From contig JAPFFF010000006.1 in NCBI GenBank assembly GCA_039105265.1, forward strand, positions 5,704,001 to 5,768,000: 64,000 nt of DNA, written 5' to 3'. The notes beneath the pieces are model-generated. The model made no database searches, was not told the DNA's origin, and saw only the letters and a list, made by a program, of their open reading frames with translations. The stretch's first letter is position 1; each line of letters begins with the position of its first letter. This document shows, piece after piece, positions 53,701 to 63,947 of this stretch. A program made the position numbers and the translations under genes. The stretch comes from Tritrichomonas musculus (lineage: Eukaryota; Parabasalia; Tritrichomonadida; Tritrichomonadidae).

Positions 53701-56700
53701 ATTTAGTAGCCAAAAGAGAAGAATTAGAACGAGTAAAACAAATAAGAAATGGAATGATTGAGACAATAATTGAGCGAAAGAAAAAAGAAAATGAAGCATT
53801 AAATATAACAAATTATAATGAAAAAAGTGACCGTGATAAATTCCAACAATTATATATCAATGGTGATCGAATTATACAAGATAGTTTGACTGAAGACTTA
53901 AATCAAATAATGGAAAGTTCACAAACAAGTCTTGACAATGCTGTCAGAAAAAATATACAAAAGAAGGTGAAAGAAATTTATGATAGTCATGGATTTTCAG
54001 TAGATAAAGATACAATCAAAAGTGAAGCAAATGCAATTTTTACAGCAAATAATTTTGATCATGATTTGAATAAATTAAATATTCGATTAGCATCATCAAA
54101 AAATTCAATTGGTTTGGCATTTGAAGAAATTATTCGTACAAAAATTGCTCCAGATATTGATGTTATAAATGCAATCGCTAAATATGTATCAGGTGTTAAT
54201 TCATATGATAAAAATGGTGAAATTCAAAAATATTATCAAACACATTTTTCAAATGAAAAGGAAGCAATAGAATTTATTAATAATGAAGCGAAAAAATGGC
54301 ATACAAGAGAAGAAGAAGCAATAGAAAAAGAAAATGCAAGAATAATTCAAACAATAAACCAAAAATATAGAGAAGCACAAAGGAAATTCGATGATAAGGA
54401 TGTTAAAAATGTGCTTGGTTTATTTACGAGCCAGGATTCAATAGATGCAAAAGAAAATGCATACAATCAATGGATAATCGATTGGGATAGTGCACAAAAA
54501 ATAATCGATAAAAGAACGATAGAAATCAGGAAAACAATTGAAGAACGAATGAAAATTACAGGTGAAAGATTTAATGATAATGAAGTGAATAATGAGATCT
54601 ACTTGTCACATATTTATAACAATAAAAAGCAAAATGAAGTTTTAAATGATTTAACAAAACGATTAGAAAAAGAACAAAAAATGGTAGAAGATACAAGAAA
54701 AAATATTGAATTAGAGACTTTGAAAATTCAATTGAAAGATGCATATGGAAAAGAATTCAATGAAAATCTATGGAATACAATATTACTAGATCAAACAACT
54801 CCGAATATCAATGAAAAAATAAAACAAATGATAACTGACAAAAATCATCAGAAAGGAGAAGATGAGAAAAATTTAACAAATTTATTGACCGAATGTTTCA
54901 GTGATGCTTTCAGTGATTATGCATCAGGGTATACAAAATTTACTCCAAATGCTATTGAATCGATAATGATAGCTAATCCAGAATGTAACACTATATCAAA
55001 ATTAGTTATTTATTTAAATCAACATCGAAAGAACTTCAAATGGACTGGGACAATTTTTAAGAAATGGAATAAATATCAAATTTGGGAAGAAGTTGCTGAC
55101 AGTAGAAAATTCTCCGAAGTAGGTGGGAAATTTGATCAATTATGGATTTTAACTGAATCTTATGCTGATATTTTGAAACTTTTTAATTATTCTGTTGCAA
55201 CATTAGAACAACTCAAACATCATCAAAGGAGAGAAGAAAAAGTTAGAGAATATGTTGAAAGTTGGGAAACAATCAAAAGACAAAAAAACCAAACATCATC
55301 ATTCATGAGTGAAATAGAGAAATATAGTCAAGGTAAAACAAAAGAAGAAAGAGAAGATTTCGAAATGGAAATAATTGGTCATTGTGAATCAAAAGAGGAG
55401 ATATCATCATACATGAAAGCAAGAGGTTCTTATATTGCACTAGGAAAAAATATGGATAATTATGCAGATCGTTTGAAATTTGAAGACTATTATAGAAATT
55501 TTTCAAAAGAACCAGATATGGTTTTAAAAATAGAATCAATGGTAGGCAATGTTCCGATTGAAAATGTTCCTCAAATAACTGCTTTAGAAGGTCAATTAAT
55601 GAATACTTATCCAAAGAAATTTTCACATAAAGTATTCAATTCAACAAAAGAGTCATGGTTTAAAAATAATGGAAAAGCTTATTTATTATATCTTCAATAT
55701 GAACAAAAATATCAAGAGTATCTTCGATTTTTTCAAAAGAGACAAAATTATGACACTTTTCTAGATTTCTCAATTCATAATGGTGGAGATTTTACAACTT
55801 TAGGTACATATATAACAAAAGAAGTTAATGAATTAACAGATGCAGAAAAAAGAATTCAAACCTCAATATCAGTTTTAAATAAAATTAATGAACTCAATGA
55901 ATTGTTACCAAAAGAAAATCAATATTCAGTTCAAACAGTTGCAGTCGCATATAGAAATGAAACAATTCCAGAAATAGATTCAAAACTTCAAAATTTAATC
56001 AATGAACAAGAATCTTATCGAAATACAAATGAAAATTTAGATGAAGCAATCATTCGTTGGAGGGCTTTATTCCCTGAAGATTTAAAAAGTTCAACAGATT
56101 GGAGAACAGAATTCGGATCAAATGGAGCTGCAATCAATGCTATTAACAAATTAAGTCATATTTATGAATTTTGGTATAGAACTCATCCATATGAAGGAGT
56201 AAATTTATGGAAATATATTCATGAAAACGCACAGGATTCAATCAATACAGCTCAAGAAAAATTGCAAAAATATTATGATGAAAACAAATATAAATATAAC
56301 ACATGGGACGGAAACAATTTATTGAAAAAATATGTTCAACAATATTATCAAGGTTTTGGGAGATCAATTGCAGAAGCCGCAGGATTTTTATTTGGTAAAT
56401 TTGATGGAAATTTAGAAGATTGTTTGAAATTCTTTGAAGGATATGAGAAAAATTTGAAAATCAATCAGAGTTTTTCAAAGAAAGGAAATAAAAAATTCAA
56501 TGACATCGGACATTTCTTCAATGAATATATGAGTAAAAATACAAAAGAAAATAAATATACATTTCTGAATCAATTCAAAACAGATTACAAAAATTATAAG
56601 AAAACAAGAGAATCATGGAGAACAAATAAAGATTATATCAAAAGTCAAGATATTCTTCCAAAATTAAAGCCAGAATTTATTTCAACGATTACTCAAGTCG

Positions 56701-59700
56701 ATATGTCATGGAATGAAGATGAAATGTATTCAAAATATTTAATTCCAATTGCTCAATTATATTACAAACAATTACATAAAGGTCAAGATTTTGATATATC
56801 CAATTATGCCAAAGATAAGGTTTGTTTCAATGCTATTGTTGAAAAATGTGACAAAAAACAAAAAGATTTAGATACTTGGGATAAGTCAAATATTGAAGCA
56901 ACTTATATTTCATATCAAAATTCTCAACAAATTGAATCAAAATTAACTTGGGAACAATTCAAAGATAAATATCAAACACCTGAAAAAGCCCAAATTGCAA
57001 TCGATATTGATAAATATAGAAAATTAATAAAAGAAAAATTAGACATTACTGATGAAGATTTACCTGGTCAAACACGTTTTAAAGGTTATCATGAAACAGA
57101 AATTGGAAGTCAAAAAAGATTGGATTGGTTAAGAAGATATTATACAAATTTAACAGAAAAATTTAATGAATCATGGAAATCTGGAACAATGCTAACAATA
57201 TATAATAATTTCCGAGAAAAATATTCAGATGATCCAGATTATTCAACAATAGAAAAGACTGCATCAAAATATGGTTTTGATTATTTGACAGGAAAAACTG
57301 ATCTGAATTATCGTTATCATTTAGCACTTTACAAAGAAAAATTCAATGAAGAATATAAACCATCGATAGCACCAGAAAAAAATGAAGAAAAAGAAGTGAT
57401 CATAGAAGATATCAAAAAGAAAATTCAAAGTGTGGATCAATATAATAATCTGAATTTTCTCTTAGTCTTACAAAAATATAATTCGTCTGCAGAACATCAA
57501 CTTGAGGTAGTAGATATTGTCAAAAATTTTGGAAAGGATTATTCAAATGCAATTATTTGGTTAGAATGTGAAAAATTAAAGAATGATATTATTGCCTTAC
57601 AACCAGACACCGCAGAAAAAGTTCGTGCAATAACAAATTCAATTACTGGAAAACAAGAATTACAAACATTATATAGAGATGCTACAAAAGATGCAGCTGC
57701 TTTTCAATCAACTGAGTTTCATCAATTATTAAGTAAATATAACGAATATAGAAATGAACATAATTCCGTTGATGACATTCAAAGAAAATTTTCAACAAAA
57801 GATTATATTAAATGTGTAAATTTAATGAAATGTGACATTTTAGAAAAAATATTAGTTACGAATTATAAATACACAAAGGAAAATTTGAAAAATGTCAAAG
57901 AATCAGATGCTGGATTAAGATTAGATCATTTACAGAAAATTGAAATGGATTTAAAGAAAAAAATTGAGGAATTTGAAAGTGATCCTGGGGTTGTAAAATT
58001 TTGGGATATTTATCGACTTGCAGAAGATGCTGAATATAGAGATAAAAGAAATCTATTGGTAGCTAAAAAATATGATCTCGATCTTGCTTTTAATGAAGTC
58101 TATTCAAAAGCTTGGAACGCATTATCTGCAGATGAAGGAATAATCAATGGAAATTCAATAAAAGAGAAAAATCAAAATTATTATATTTTAATCGATTCTT
58201 GGCTCAAGAAAAAAGATATCTTCGACAAAGATCCATTAATTCAAGAATATCTTAATATGCCGCAAAATAAAGTTACTATTACTGGATTATTGAAAAGATA
58301 CAAATCAAATACAAATCCAGAAGAAGTCAGAATTGATGCGAGATGTTATGTCTTAAATGAAATGAATAAAGTTGTATATGAAAAATATTTAAAAGAAACA
58401 AATGAAAAAGACGATAAGTATTTGACCATAACTGATCAGAAAGAATTGGCAGAATATTTCAGAAAGAAACAAGAACAACATAATAAGGACCAAATTGATT
58501 GGAAAAAACTTGATCCTCTTCGATTAGAATGGAATAAAATTCATACCGGAGACGATAAAAAATTCTTAAAAGATTGGCAAGCTGTCTATAAGTATTGGAA
58601 TGGACAACTACAACAAGCAACAGTCGAATTGAAACTAGAAAAAGATAAACATAATTGGCAAAAAGAGTTTCAAGAACCGTTTATTCCACCAGACAAGATG
58701 TCAGCAAATGATGTTCTGAAAAAAATTCAAGATTATTGGAAAATCTATTCTCGTTTTTATCAGAATTATTCAAATTTCATTTCTAACTGGAAAGAATACA
58801 ATTCGAGATATCCAACAGAGAAATTAACAATTGATAAGATTATTGACACATACAAATCTGATGTCGTCACAGCAAATAATTTCTTAAAATATGGAATATT
58901 GAAAAGTAAATATAAGAGTGTTTACAAAAAAGATTATGCAATAAAAAATGATTATCCAACTCCAGAAGATATTGATGCATTAGAGACTGAAATCGCAACA
59001 TATAGCAAACGACAAGAGGAATCCAAAACAGATACAGAATTAATGGATGCTTTTCGAGAAATGGAAAGTAAATATGATGATAATCAGGAAACATTAAGAG
59101 AGTTGTTGGAAAAGAATAAATTTGATCCGAAGACAACAAAATTCAAATTAAAGATAAAGAATAAGATCAAAGACTTTGAGACTGATTACAAAATCATTTA
59201 TACTTTAAATCAAGTAGAAGAATTTGGGTCTACCCCAGAAAGTCGTTATAATTATCTTGACAAAGAATACAAAAGAATTCAAAATGAATATTCAAAATTA
59301 GAAGCAATGCCCAAAATAAAAGAATATTTAGATTATTATAATGATGATCTTGGAGAAGGAAAAAGTTTGAAAGATTTGTTTTCTGAAGAAACGAATGGTC
59401 ATAATGCATACAAAACTTATTATCATATCTTGATTACAGTTCATAATAAATTGAATCCAAATAAAGCAAAAGATACAACAAAAGAACCAGAAAGTTATAA
59501 ACGAGCTTGTGATGATTTGAAACTTGAAATTGAAAATATTCGTGAAGCAATCAAGAAATTTGGAGGAAATTCAGTATGGAAGAAATTAACAAATTCAGAG
59601 AAAGATGAATTAGTTGCTGAATACAAAAATACATCCTATGGTCATGTTCGAATGGCAATGAAGACAGAAATTGAAGAGTATAATAAAAAGAACGATCATG

Positions 59701-62234
59701 AATTCAAGTTTGATGATATTAGGAAAAAATTTGAAAAGAAAGGAAAAGAACTATCACTACTTAATAATTATATTAAAGCTGCTTTGAAATATAATTATGA
59801 TGAAAATTTGGAAAAAATAATTAGTGACTTTAATGCAGAAATTAATGACACAACAAAAGAAGTAGATTTGAATCAAGAAAAAGATGAATTATCAAATGCT
59901 TATGAAATTGTGAAATATTGTAAATTAACTCCATTACAGAAAAGATATGAAAGTGCTTTTGGAAGAAAAATATCTTTGGATCAAATGATGTATTATCCAT
60001 ATCAAATTCGTGACAAAGTTCAATGGAAAATACAAAATGAAAAAGATTTACAATTTGATATCGATACTGCTTATCATGCAAATCTTGCAAGAATATCTCA
60101 TAAAGAATCTCAAGAATTTCAAGGAATTGCTAAAAATGAACAAGTTTCATTTGAAAAATTCTTAGATAAATTACGATATGATGAAGAATCTAAAACTTAC
60201 TCAAAAGTGACAGAAGATGAATTGATAAGTTTATATAAAACAGCAATAAAGAATTATGAACAAGAAAAAATTGCTACCGAAAAGAAAATCAACGAAAATA
60301 TAGACGCAATAAATAAAAATTTGGAAGAAGGTTCAAAAGTGACAAAAGAAGAATTGAAAGGATTAACTTATTCAGCAAAAGATTTGGATTATGTGAATGC
60401 AATTTTAGACTTCAAACCGTTATATGAAAATCATTTTGGAAAAACAAAAATTAATGTGAAGGATATTGTTAATAAATTTGCACCAGATACGAAAAATATT
60501 GATTGGATGTATGTATTAGAAAGTATTGCATTTATTCCATTATTAGATGACCATAATACACTTCAAAAGAAATTAGGAACGATGAAAACGGAAGATGTGA
60601 CATATGTTCATAAAACTTATATTGAACCAGAAATAGCAAAAAGACCAGAGAAAAAAGTGAAAGTAGATGATATTCGAAATGCATATGTAAAATATAAAGA
60701 ACAAGTTAAAAAGGAAAAGAAAGAATATTTCAAGAATCTATTAGAAGAATATCATAAACATATCGACGATAGTTCTGAAACATATGAAAAGTTAGCTGAA
60801 TTATATCCGTCATTGGATGATTTAGAAAGATATTTGAAATTAAATCGCTATATTGCAAAGACGAATAAATATTATCGAGATCTGAAAACAAATTATAAGA
60901 AAGAAAATACTCTCTTAAAATATGATGATTATAAAGATAAACCATTGAATAATTTGGAACCAAGTATCATTCTTTTGCAACAAAAAGAGAATGAAGCAAA
61001 GAAACAATGGGATGATGAGAAAGCAAAAGATGATAAAGAGAAAGAACATAAAAAGAAAGTCGAAGAGAAATTAAAAGATTTGAATTCGTATCGTCGAAAA
61101 ATAAATATGACTGAAATTGGATTTGAAAGATTTAAGAATCAAGATACTGAAACTGCATTACATGAAATTCAAAATATGATAAATGAAGCTCAAGAAAAAG
61201 AAAGACAACAAAATCAAAATAATGGTAATACAATTGGTGGTGCATTAAGAAATACTGGGTATACAAATCCATTCAATAAGCCCGCAACAACACCAACAAC
61301 AAATACAACACCAACAACCACAACAACAACACCAACAACCACAAATACAGATTTAACAATTAATGATGATTCAGAAAAGAAAGAAGAGAATGTTTGGGCT
61401 AAACGTTATGAAGGTGGAATTACAAGTTTAATTCAACAAAGTTCGAAAGGTAATGTATCAATACGCCAATTATTGTTAGAACAACAAAAGAAAAATAAAT
61501 TAAGTGGGAGACCATCAATAATGTCTCAATTCAATGAAAATCTTCCTCCTAAACCTGTTGTTCCATATCAAACAAATTCAAATATAAATAATTTATTTTC
61601 ATCTAAAACAACAATGACAGAAGAGAAAGAAACACCAATAGAAAAGAAACCATTAGTAAGTCCAATATCTGAAAAACCAATGACAATGACAAAAATAGAA
61701 CCTGGTAAGAAAATTAACTTATTACCTACAAAAGTTGACGAACCAGAAGTAATTCAAACAAAATCAATGACTCAAATTTTACCAAGAAGAGGTCGGAAAA
61801 ATGCACCATTACGATTCAAAGTATTGGCTCAAAAACAGAAACCAATTGAAACAAAAATTGAGGAAAAGATTGATAATGATGATGATGATGATGTTGAGGA
61901 AGTTAAACCAAAGAAACCAACAATTAATACAAAAGCTAAAGGAAATAAGAATTTGAAGAAACAAAAATCAGAAAGAAGTAAACTTTTGAAAAAGAAGAAG
62001 AAAGAACCAAAAAATAAATTTGATATTGATATTGAAGCGAAAACAAAACCAAAAATAATTGATGAAAAAAGTACAATCGACAAACTCGATCTATCAAAAA
62101 CAACACCTGTAAAACCTATTATTGATCCTGTAAAACCTATTATTGATCCTGTAAAACCTATTATCACATCTGAAACTCCAAGTGTTATTTCAAATAATCC
62201 TCAATTAATGAAGTTTCTGAATTCAAAGCTTTAA
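50799..62234 (+). CDS. Giant 3,811-residue helical protein of the Polinton-like element
   Basis: A single open frame of 11.4 kb. The chain is soluble, rich in Lys, Glu, Asn, Tyr and Trp, and predicted by eye to be almost wholly helical with no membrane span. Degenerate units of roughly 60-90 residues recur: an aromatic-rich helix ('Y..Y...F'), then a short 'sv.divn.y..d' helix, then 'A...l'. Examples are 'NEYRNEHNSVDDIQRKFSTK' and 'YNSRYPTEKLTIDKIIDTYK'. After about residue 3,490 come a Thr/Pro linker, disordered sequence, a strongly basic patch (about 3,721-3,741) and three 'KPIIDPV' repeats. I recognise no catalytic motif. A large structural or scaffolding part is inferred from size and from its place next to the ATPase. 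Confidence 0.75.
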   Translation: MTENQQPLTQDQKIDLALANLREKGWHLWRNTIAFPNAAYVEMAEFFYSNCIELLNFGVENGNAIPDLSLLFDYYMNFPEQMQFIGLDVIHYLRFVVDVLFAKTVRDNYFPGYDIQKIHNQFIDFKNNNGPNLMICKSDFARGRVTALQNYWKEIDWKYYSIYQLNYDFVGITEFEAAFWWKLLQRIYHNNEYYQQTFIEIRQKFYDKSLDEKVFDNDEVKMGNYRFFLNSDIYVDMHQINWTVLQQLRNPNFKLYQDVEKIKQYLLRTIPGTNEELLTPDDFDIRVEDYYNDFVSGGIESVIIELDELIDCFERLGKENYQNIPTFFTIVCIRLALNGIKWLDFQKAKPDLLNFIKWCEENKIQDMDNIRNIEDVSKNLVKFAQDKTKSLSSWIIEQKTRDEYIRKLKAAKAKKELCTRYQSFIDEADTTHPVSIAACGLKIEQRYSEISKAQPLLDPVDIYNNILMEKDKELLAINKDKANELKEQAEYDESYWKDEIWRYSLPVYFASDDGAVDKDKNEIPLTLVGANQFANTIAKEYPMNPGDAKQFLNDMVDPNNFDQMEKYWTAFNAMIYTNLQFLMNAQEWNSEEFFNYWYPLAKSFQNKVREYQKSIDQQYQKADDSVRIKAKEEMTHQLLKEQYEQYKKDLDAFLKQNPEREGQVYRIYYDKKIQEKLLAAKEAEQANEEDENMDQPFEVPGLTDDQVLDNYINQLSPDPTKRGLSDKEMLNEVREPNIANYGNNWLAKILQQIEGLPCIRLKEWIDIQGDMEEMRTKNYASSNELSQDMENRRIANTKTLIGWIGGQYLKFDRNENGENIITKLSMVGCSNGWTWTDFVHLCKLYKRSIDQFRQEISGIYQKLYESAGLKIGEDEFIDQVFDEMENLWTTRQQIKFKDQILEEWKERYANQIYLNDFQRIQSRLISSAKQIFKDFNLSDKIITGYVLQFFPDDKTTNWKTKETTAHNNLVAKREELERVKQIRNGMIETIIERKKKENEALNITNYNEKSDRDKFQQLYINGDRIIQDSLTEDLNQIMESSQTSLDNAVRKNIQKKVKEIYDSHGFSVDKDTIKSEANAIFTANNFDHDLNKLNIRLASSKNSIGLAFEEIIRTKIAPDIDVINAIAKYVSGVNSYDKNGEIQKYYQTHFSNEKEAIEFINNEAKKWHTREEEAIEKENARIIQTINQKYREAQRKFDDKDVKNVLGLFTSQDSIDAKENAYNQWIIDWDSAQKIIDKRTIEIRKTIEERMKITGERFNDNEVNNEIYLSHIYNNKKQNEVLNDLTKRLEKEQKMVEDTRKNIELETLKIQLKDAYGKEFNENLWNTILLDQTTPNINEKIKQMITDKNHQKGEDEKNLTNLLTECFSDAFSDYASGYTKFTPNAIESIMIANPECNTISKLVIYLNQHRKNFKWTGTIFKKWNKYQIWEEVADSRKFSEVGGKFDQLWILTESYADILKLFNYSVATLEQLKHHQRREEKVREYVESWETIKRQKNQTSSFMSEIEKYSQGKTKEEREDFEMEIIGHCESKEEISSYMKARGSYIALGKNMDNYADRLKFEDYYRNFSKEPDMVLKIESMVGNVPIENVPQITALEGQLMNTYPKKFSHKVFNSTKESWFKNNGKAYLLYLQYEQKYQEYLRFFQKRQNYDTFLDFSIHNGGDFTTLGTYITKEVNELTDAEKRIQTSISVLNKINELNELLPKENQYSVQTVAVAYRNETIPEIDSKLQNLINEQESYRNTNENLDEAIIRWRALFPEDLKSSTDWRTEFGSNGAAINAINKLSHIYEFWYRTHPYEGVNLWKYIHENAQDSINTAQEKLQKYYDENKYKYNTWDGNNLLKKYVQQYYQGFGRSIAEAAGFLFGKFDGNLEDCLKFFEGYEKNLKINQSFSKKGNKKFNDIGHFFNEYMSKNTKENKYTFLNQFKTDYKNYKKTRESWRTNKDYIKSQDILPKLKPEFISTITQVDMSWNEDEMYSKYLIPIAQLYYKQLHKGQDFDISNYAKDKVCFNAIVEKCDKKQKDLDTWDKSNIEATYISYQNSQQIESKLTWEQFKDKYQTPEKAQIAIDIDKYRKLIKEKLDITDEDLPGQTRFKGYHETEIGSQKRLDWLRRYYTNLTEKFNESWKSGTMLTIYNNFREKYSDDPDYSTIEKTASKYGFDYLTGKTDLNYRYHLALYKEKFNEEYKPSIAPEKNEEKEVIIEDIKKKIQSVDQYNNLNFLLVLQKYNSSAEHQLEVVDIVKNFGKDYSNAIIWLECEKLKNDIIALQPDTAEKVRAITNSITGKQELQTLYRDATKDAAAFQSTEFHQLLSKYNEYRNEHNSVDDIQRKFSTKDYIKCVNLMKCDILEKILVTNYKYTKENLKNVKESDAGLRLDHLQKIEMDLKKKIEEFESDPGVVKFWDIYRLAEDAEYRDKRNLLVAKKYDLDLAFNEVYSKAWNALSADEGIINGNSIKEKNQNYYILIDSWLKKKDIFDKDPLIQEYLNMPQNKVTITGLLKRYKSNTNPEEVRIDARCYVLNEMNKVVYEKYLKETNEKDDKYLTITDQKELAEYFRKKQEQHNKDQIDWKKLDPLRLEWNKIHTGDDKKFLKDWQAVYKYWNGQLQQATVELKLEKDKHNWQKEFQEPFIPPDKMSANDVLKKIQDYWKIYSRFYQNYSNFISNWKEYNSRYPTEKLTIDKIIDTYKSDVVTANNFLKYGILKSKYKSVYKKDYAIKNDYPTPEDIDALETEIATYSKRQEESKTDTELMDAFREMESKYDDNQETLRELLEKNKFDPKTTKFKLKIKNKIKDFETDYKIIYTLNQVEEFGSTPESRYNYLDKEYKRIQNEYSKLEAMPKIKEYLDYYNDDLGEGKSLKDLFSEETNGHNAYKTYYHILITVHNKLNPNKAKDTTKEPESYKRACDDLKLEIENIREAIKKFGGNSVWKKLTNSEKDELVAEYKNTSYGHVRMAMKTEIEEYNKKNDHEFKFDDIRKKFEKKGKELSLLNNYIKAALKYNYDENLEKIISDFNAEINDTTKEVDLNQEKDELSNAYEIVKYCKLTPLQKRYESAFGRKISLDQMMYYPYQIRDKVQWKIQNEKDLQFDIDTAYHANLARISHKESQEFQGIAKNEQVSFEKFLDKLRYDEESKTYSKVTEDELISLYKTAIKNYEQEKIATEKKINENIDAINKNLEEGSKVTKEELKGLTYSAKDLDYVNAILDFKPLYENHFGKTKINVKDIVNKFAPDTKNIDWMYVLESIAFIPLLDDHNTLQKKLGTMKTEDVTYVHKTYIEPEIAKRPEKKVKVDDIRNAYVKYKEQVKKEKKEYFKNLLEEYHKHIDDSSETYEKLAELYPSLDDLERYLKLNRYIAKTNKYYRDLKTNYKKENTLLKYDDYKDKPLNNLEPSIILLQQKENEAKKQWDDEKAKDDKEKEHKKKVEEKLKDLNSYRRKINMTEIGFERFKNQDTETALHEIQNMINEAQEKERQQNQNNGNTIGGALRNTGYTNPFNKPATTPTTNTTPTTTTTTPTTTNTDLTINDDSEKKEENVWAKRYEGGITSLIQQSSKGNVSIRQLLLEQQKKNKLSGRPSIMSQFNENLPPKPVVPYQTNSNINNLFSSKTTMTEEKETPIEKKPLVSPISEKPMTMTKIEPGKKINLLPTKVDEPEVIQTKSMTQILPRRGRKNAPLRFKVLAQKQKPIETKIEEKIDNDDDDDVEEVKPKKPTINTKAKGNKNLKKQKSERSKLLKKKKKEPKNKFDIDIEAKTKPKIIDEKSTIDKLDLSKTTPVKPIIDPVKPIIDPVKPIITSETPSVISNNPQLMKFLNSKL

Positions 62235-62271
62235 ATTTATCTTCTTTGATTTTTATTTTTATTCAAAAATC

Positions 62272-62745
62272 ATGAGTAACGCAGAGATAACAGAATTAAG
62301 AAAGTTGTTACAGGAATTCAAGAAACCAGAAAAGAAACCAAGAAAATTATCAGCATTAAATAAATTTAAGAAATATGTTATGGGAAGAGTTACTGAAAAA
62401 GCTTTAGCAGAAACAAATTATGTTGATTTAATTCCAGTTGACAAAATGAGATTATTATGTAAAGCTTATCCAATTGTTTGGAATCAATTAGTTTTACAAC
62501 CACTTTATCAAGAATATGGTTTAACAACAGAAGAAGAACAAAGAAGATATCGTGGAAATAAAACAACTCAAGAAGATTATCATAAAATTGTTGACGGTTT
62601 AATTGAAAAATTGAAAACTGGACCAAAAGACGATAGACAACATTTTGAAGAAGATATTGAACAATTATTAGTAGCTGCAATTCAACAAGCATCAAGTGAA
62701 TTTGATGATGATGATGATGGAGAAGAAGAAATTACTGAAGAGTAA
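62272..62745 (+). CDS. Small hypothetical protein with acidic tail, Polinton-like element
   Basis: This 157-residue protein has a basic N-terminal third ('KKPEKKPRKLSALNKFKKYV'), a helical centre and an acidic tail starting 'FDDDDDGEEE'. It lies 37 bases after the giant gene and 46 before the ATPase, all in one direction. TTTTTATTTTTATT before its ATG resembles the sequence before the giant gene, so the two may share a promoter type. The family is not recognised. Confidence 0.6.
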   Translation: MSNAEITELRKLLQEFKKPEKKPRKLSALNKFKKYVMGRVTEKALAETNYVDLIPVDKMRLLCKAYPIVWNQLVLQPLYQEYGLTTEEEQRRYRGNKTTQEDYHKIVDGLIEKLKTGPKDDRQHFEEDIEQLLVAAIQQASSEFDDDDDGEEEITEE

Positions 62746-62791
62746 ATTTTTATTACTTTTTTTTACATAATTTAGTCGGAATTTAAAAAAT

Positions 62792-63655
62792 ATGAGTGAC
62801 AGTGATTATTTCAGTGATAGCGAAGAAGAAGAAGTTAATTTTGCAAAAGAAAACATTAGATCAAAAATAAAAGCAAGGTTAAAATCAAATTTGAGTCCAA
62901 AAAATGATTCTTTAATTGCTCCAATTCATGAAGATATTGTTGCTAAATATAATTCTGTTAATGTTATTGTAGGTAAACAAAGTATGGGAAAAACAGTTAC
63001 AGCATTAGAAGAAATAATTAAAATTTCAATACTTAATACTCATCATTTATTAGTTTATGTTACAAAAGATGGTGAAGAGAACGATAAAAGTTGGTTATCA
63101 TTGAAACCATTATTACAAATGCCGACAGTAGTGGTTAGTGAAAAAGATGCTGAAAAATGTATCGATGAATTATTAGCAGCAAAAAGTTTATATTACAAAA
63201 TTCGAAGAGAAAGAACAAAAAATAAAATTAAACAAGAACAACTCGATGATTTATTTAATGTTTTATTTGTTGAAGATTTTGATAGAGAATATTTACATTC
63301 AATTGTATTATTTGATGATATTTCAAATTCAAAATTATTCTCTTCAGAAGAATCATTTTTTAGTCAATTATTACGTAGATGTCGTCATACAAATATGTCT
63401 TATTTCTTATTAGTTCAAGGTTGGAAAGGGTTAAAACCACATATTAAAAATGAAATAAGTACATTATATTTATTACCTGGTTTTAATAAACAACAATTAC
63501 GTTACATTTATTCTCAAGCTGCTAGTAATTTAGATTTTGAAGACTTTTTTGATGCATTTCAACAATTAAATGAAATGAAACATGAACATCCTGATGAACA
63601 TCCAATGATTGTTATTCAATGTTCTTCAGGTGGTGATACATATATTAGGTCTTAG
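62792..63655 (+). CDS. Virus-type genome-packaging ATPase of the Polinton-like element
   Basis: This 287-residue protein has a P-loop at residues 61-68 (GKQSMGKT) preceded by a strand, and a Walker B strand 'IVLFDD' at 171-176. A 'LLRRCRHTNMSYFLLVQGW' segment follows, typical of the FtsK/HerA-superfamily packaging ATPases of Polintons, adenovirus-like and large DNA viruses. An acidic N-terminus of about 40 residues precedes the core. Such enzymes pump DNA into preformed capsids. Its presence is the main reason for the Polinton assignment. It looks intact and overlaps the 3' end of the convergent gene downstream by 11 bases. Confidence 0.8.
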   Translation: MSDSDYFSDSEEEEVNFAKENIRSKIKARLKSNLSPKNDSLIAPIHEDIVAKYNSVNVIVGKQSMGKTVTALEEIIKISILNTHHLLVYVTKDGEENDKSWLSLKPLLQMPTVVVSEKDAEKCIDELLAAKSLYYKIRRERTKNKIKQEQLDDLFNVLFVEDFDREYLHSIVLFDDISNSKLFSSEESFFSQLLRRCRHTNMSYFLLVQGWKGLKPHIKNEISTLYLLPGFNKQQLRYIYSQAASNLDFEDFFDAFQQLNEMKHEHPDEHPMIVIQCSSGGDTYIRS

Positions 63656-63947
63656 AGTTAATAAAATTTATAACATCATTCAAAGTAATTTTAATTTTTG
63701 CAATATCATCTTTTATCTTCAAAATTTCTGAATCGTCTTTTTCTTCTTCTTCATTGACCTTCTTTAACATTAATTCACCTTTGATTTTAGTAATACGATA
63801 ACCTTGAATATGATACTTTTTGTTTAGTTTATGTGTTGTTTCTGAATCTAGTTGTTCTTTGTTCTTAGAATAGAATAAATTAAACTCATCCGTTGTGTTA
63901 AACTCTTTTAAATAATTTTGAATTGGTTCAATAATTTTCAATTCCAT
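63645..63947 (-). CDS. Small Polinton-associated hypothetical protein
   Basis: This 100-residue protein has an N-terminal half with mixed helices ('NYLKEFNTTDEFNLFYSKNK') and a C-terminal acidic-then-coiled segment. It is convergent with the ATPase gene and overlaps it by 11 bases. Its T-rich, A-run leader matches the other gene starts in the element. From memory similar small proteins accompany trichomonad Mavericks, but I cannot verify this here. No function is assigned. Confidence 0.55.
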   Translation of the reverse strand: MELKIIEPIQNYLKEFNTTDEFNLFYSKNKEQLDSETTHKLNKKYHIQGYRITKIKGELMLKKVNEEEEKDDSEILKIKDDIAKIKITLNDVINFINSKT

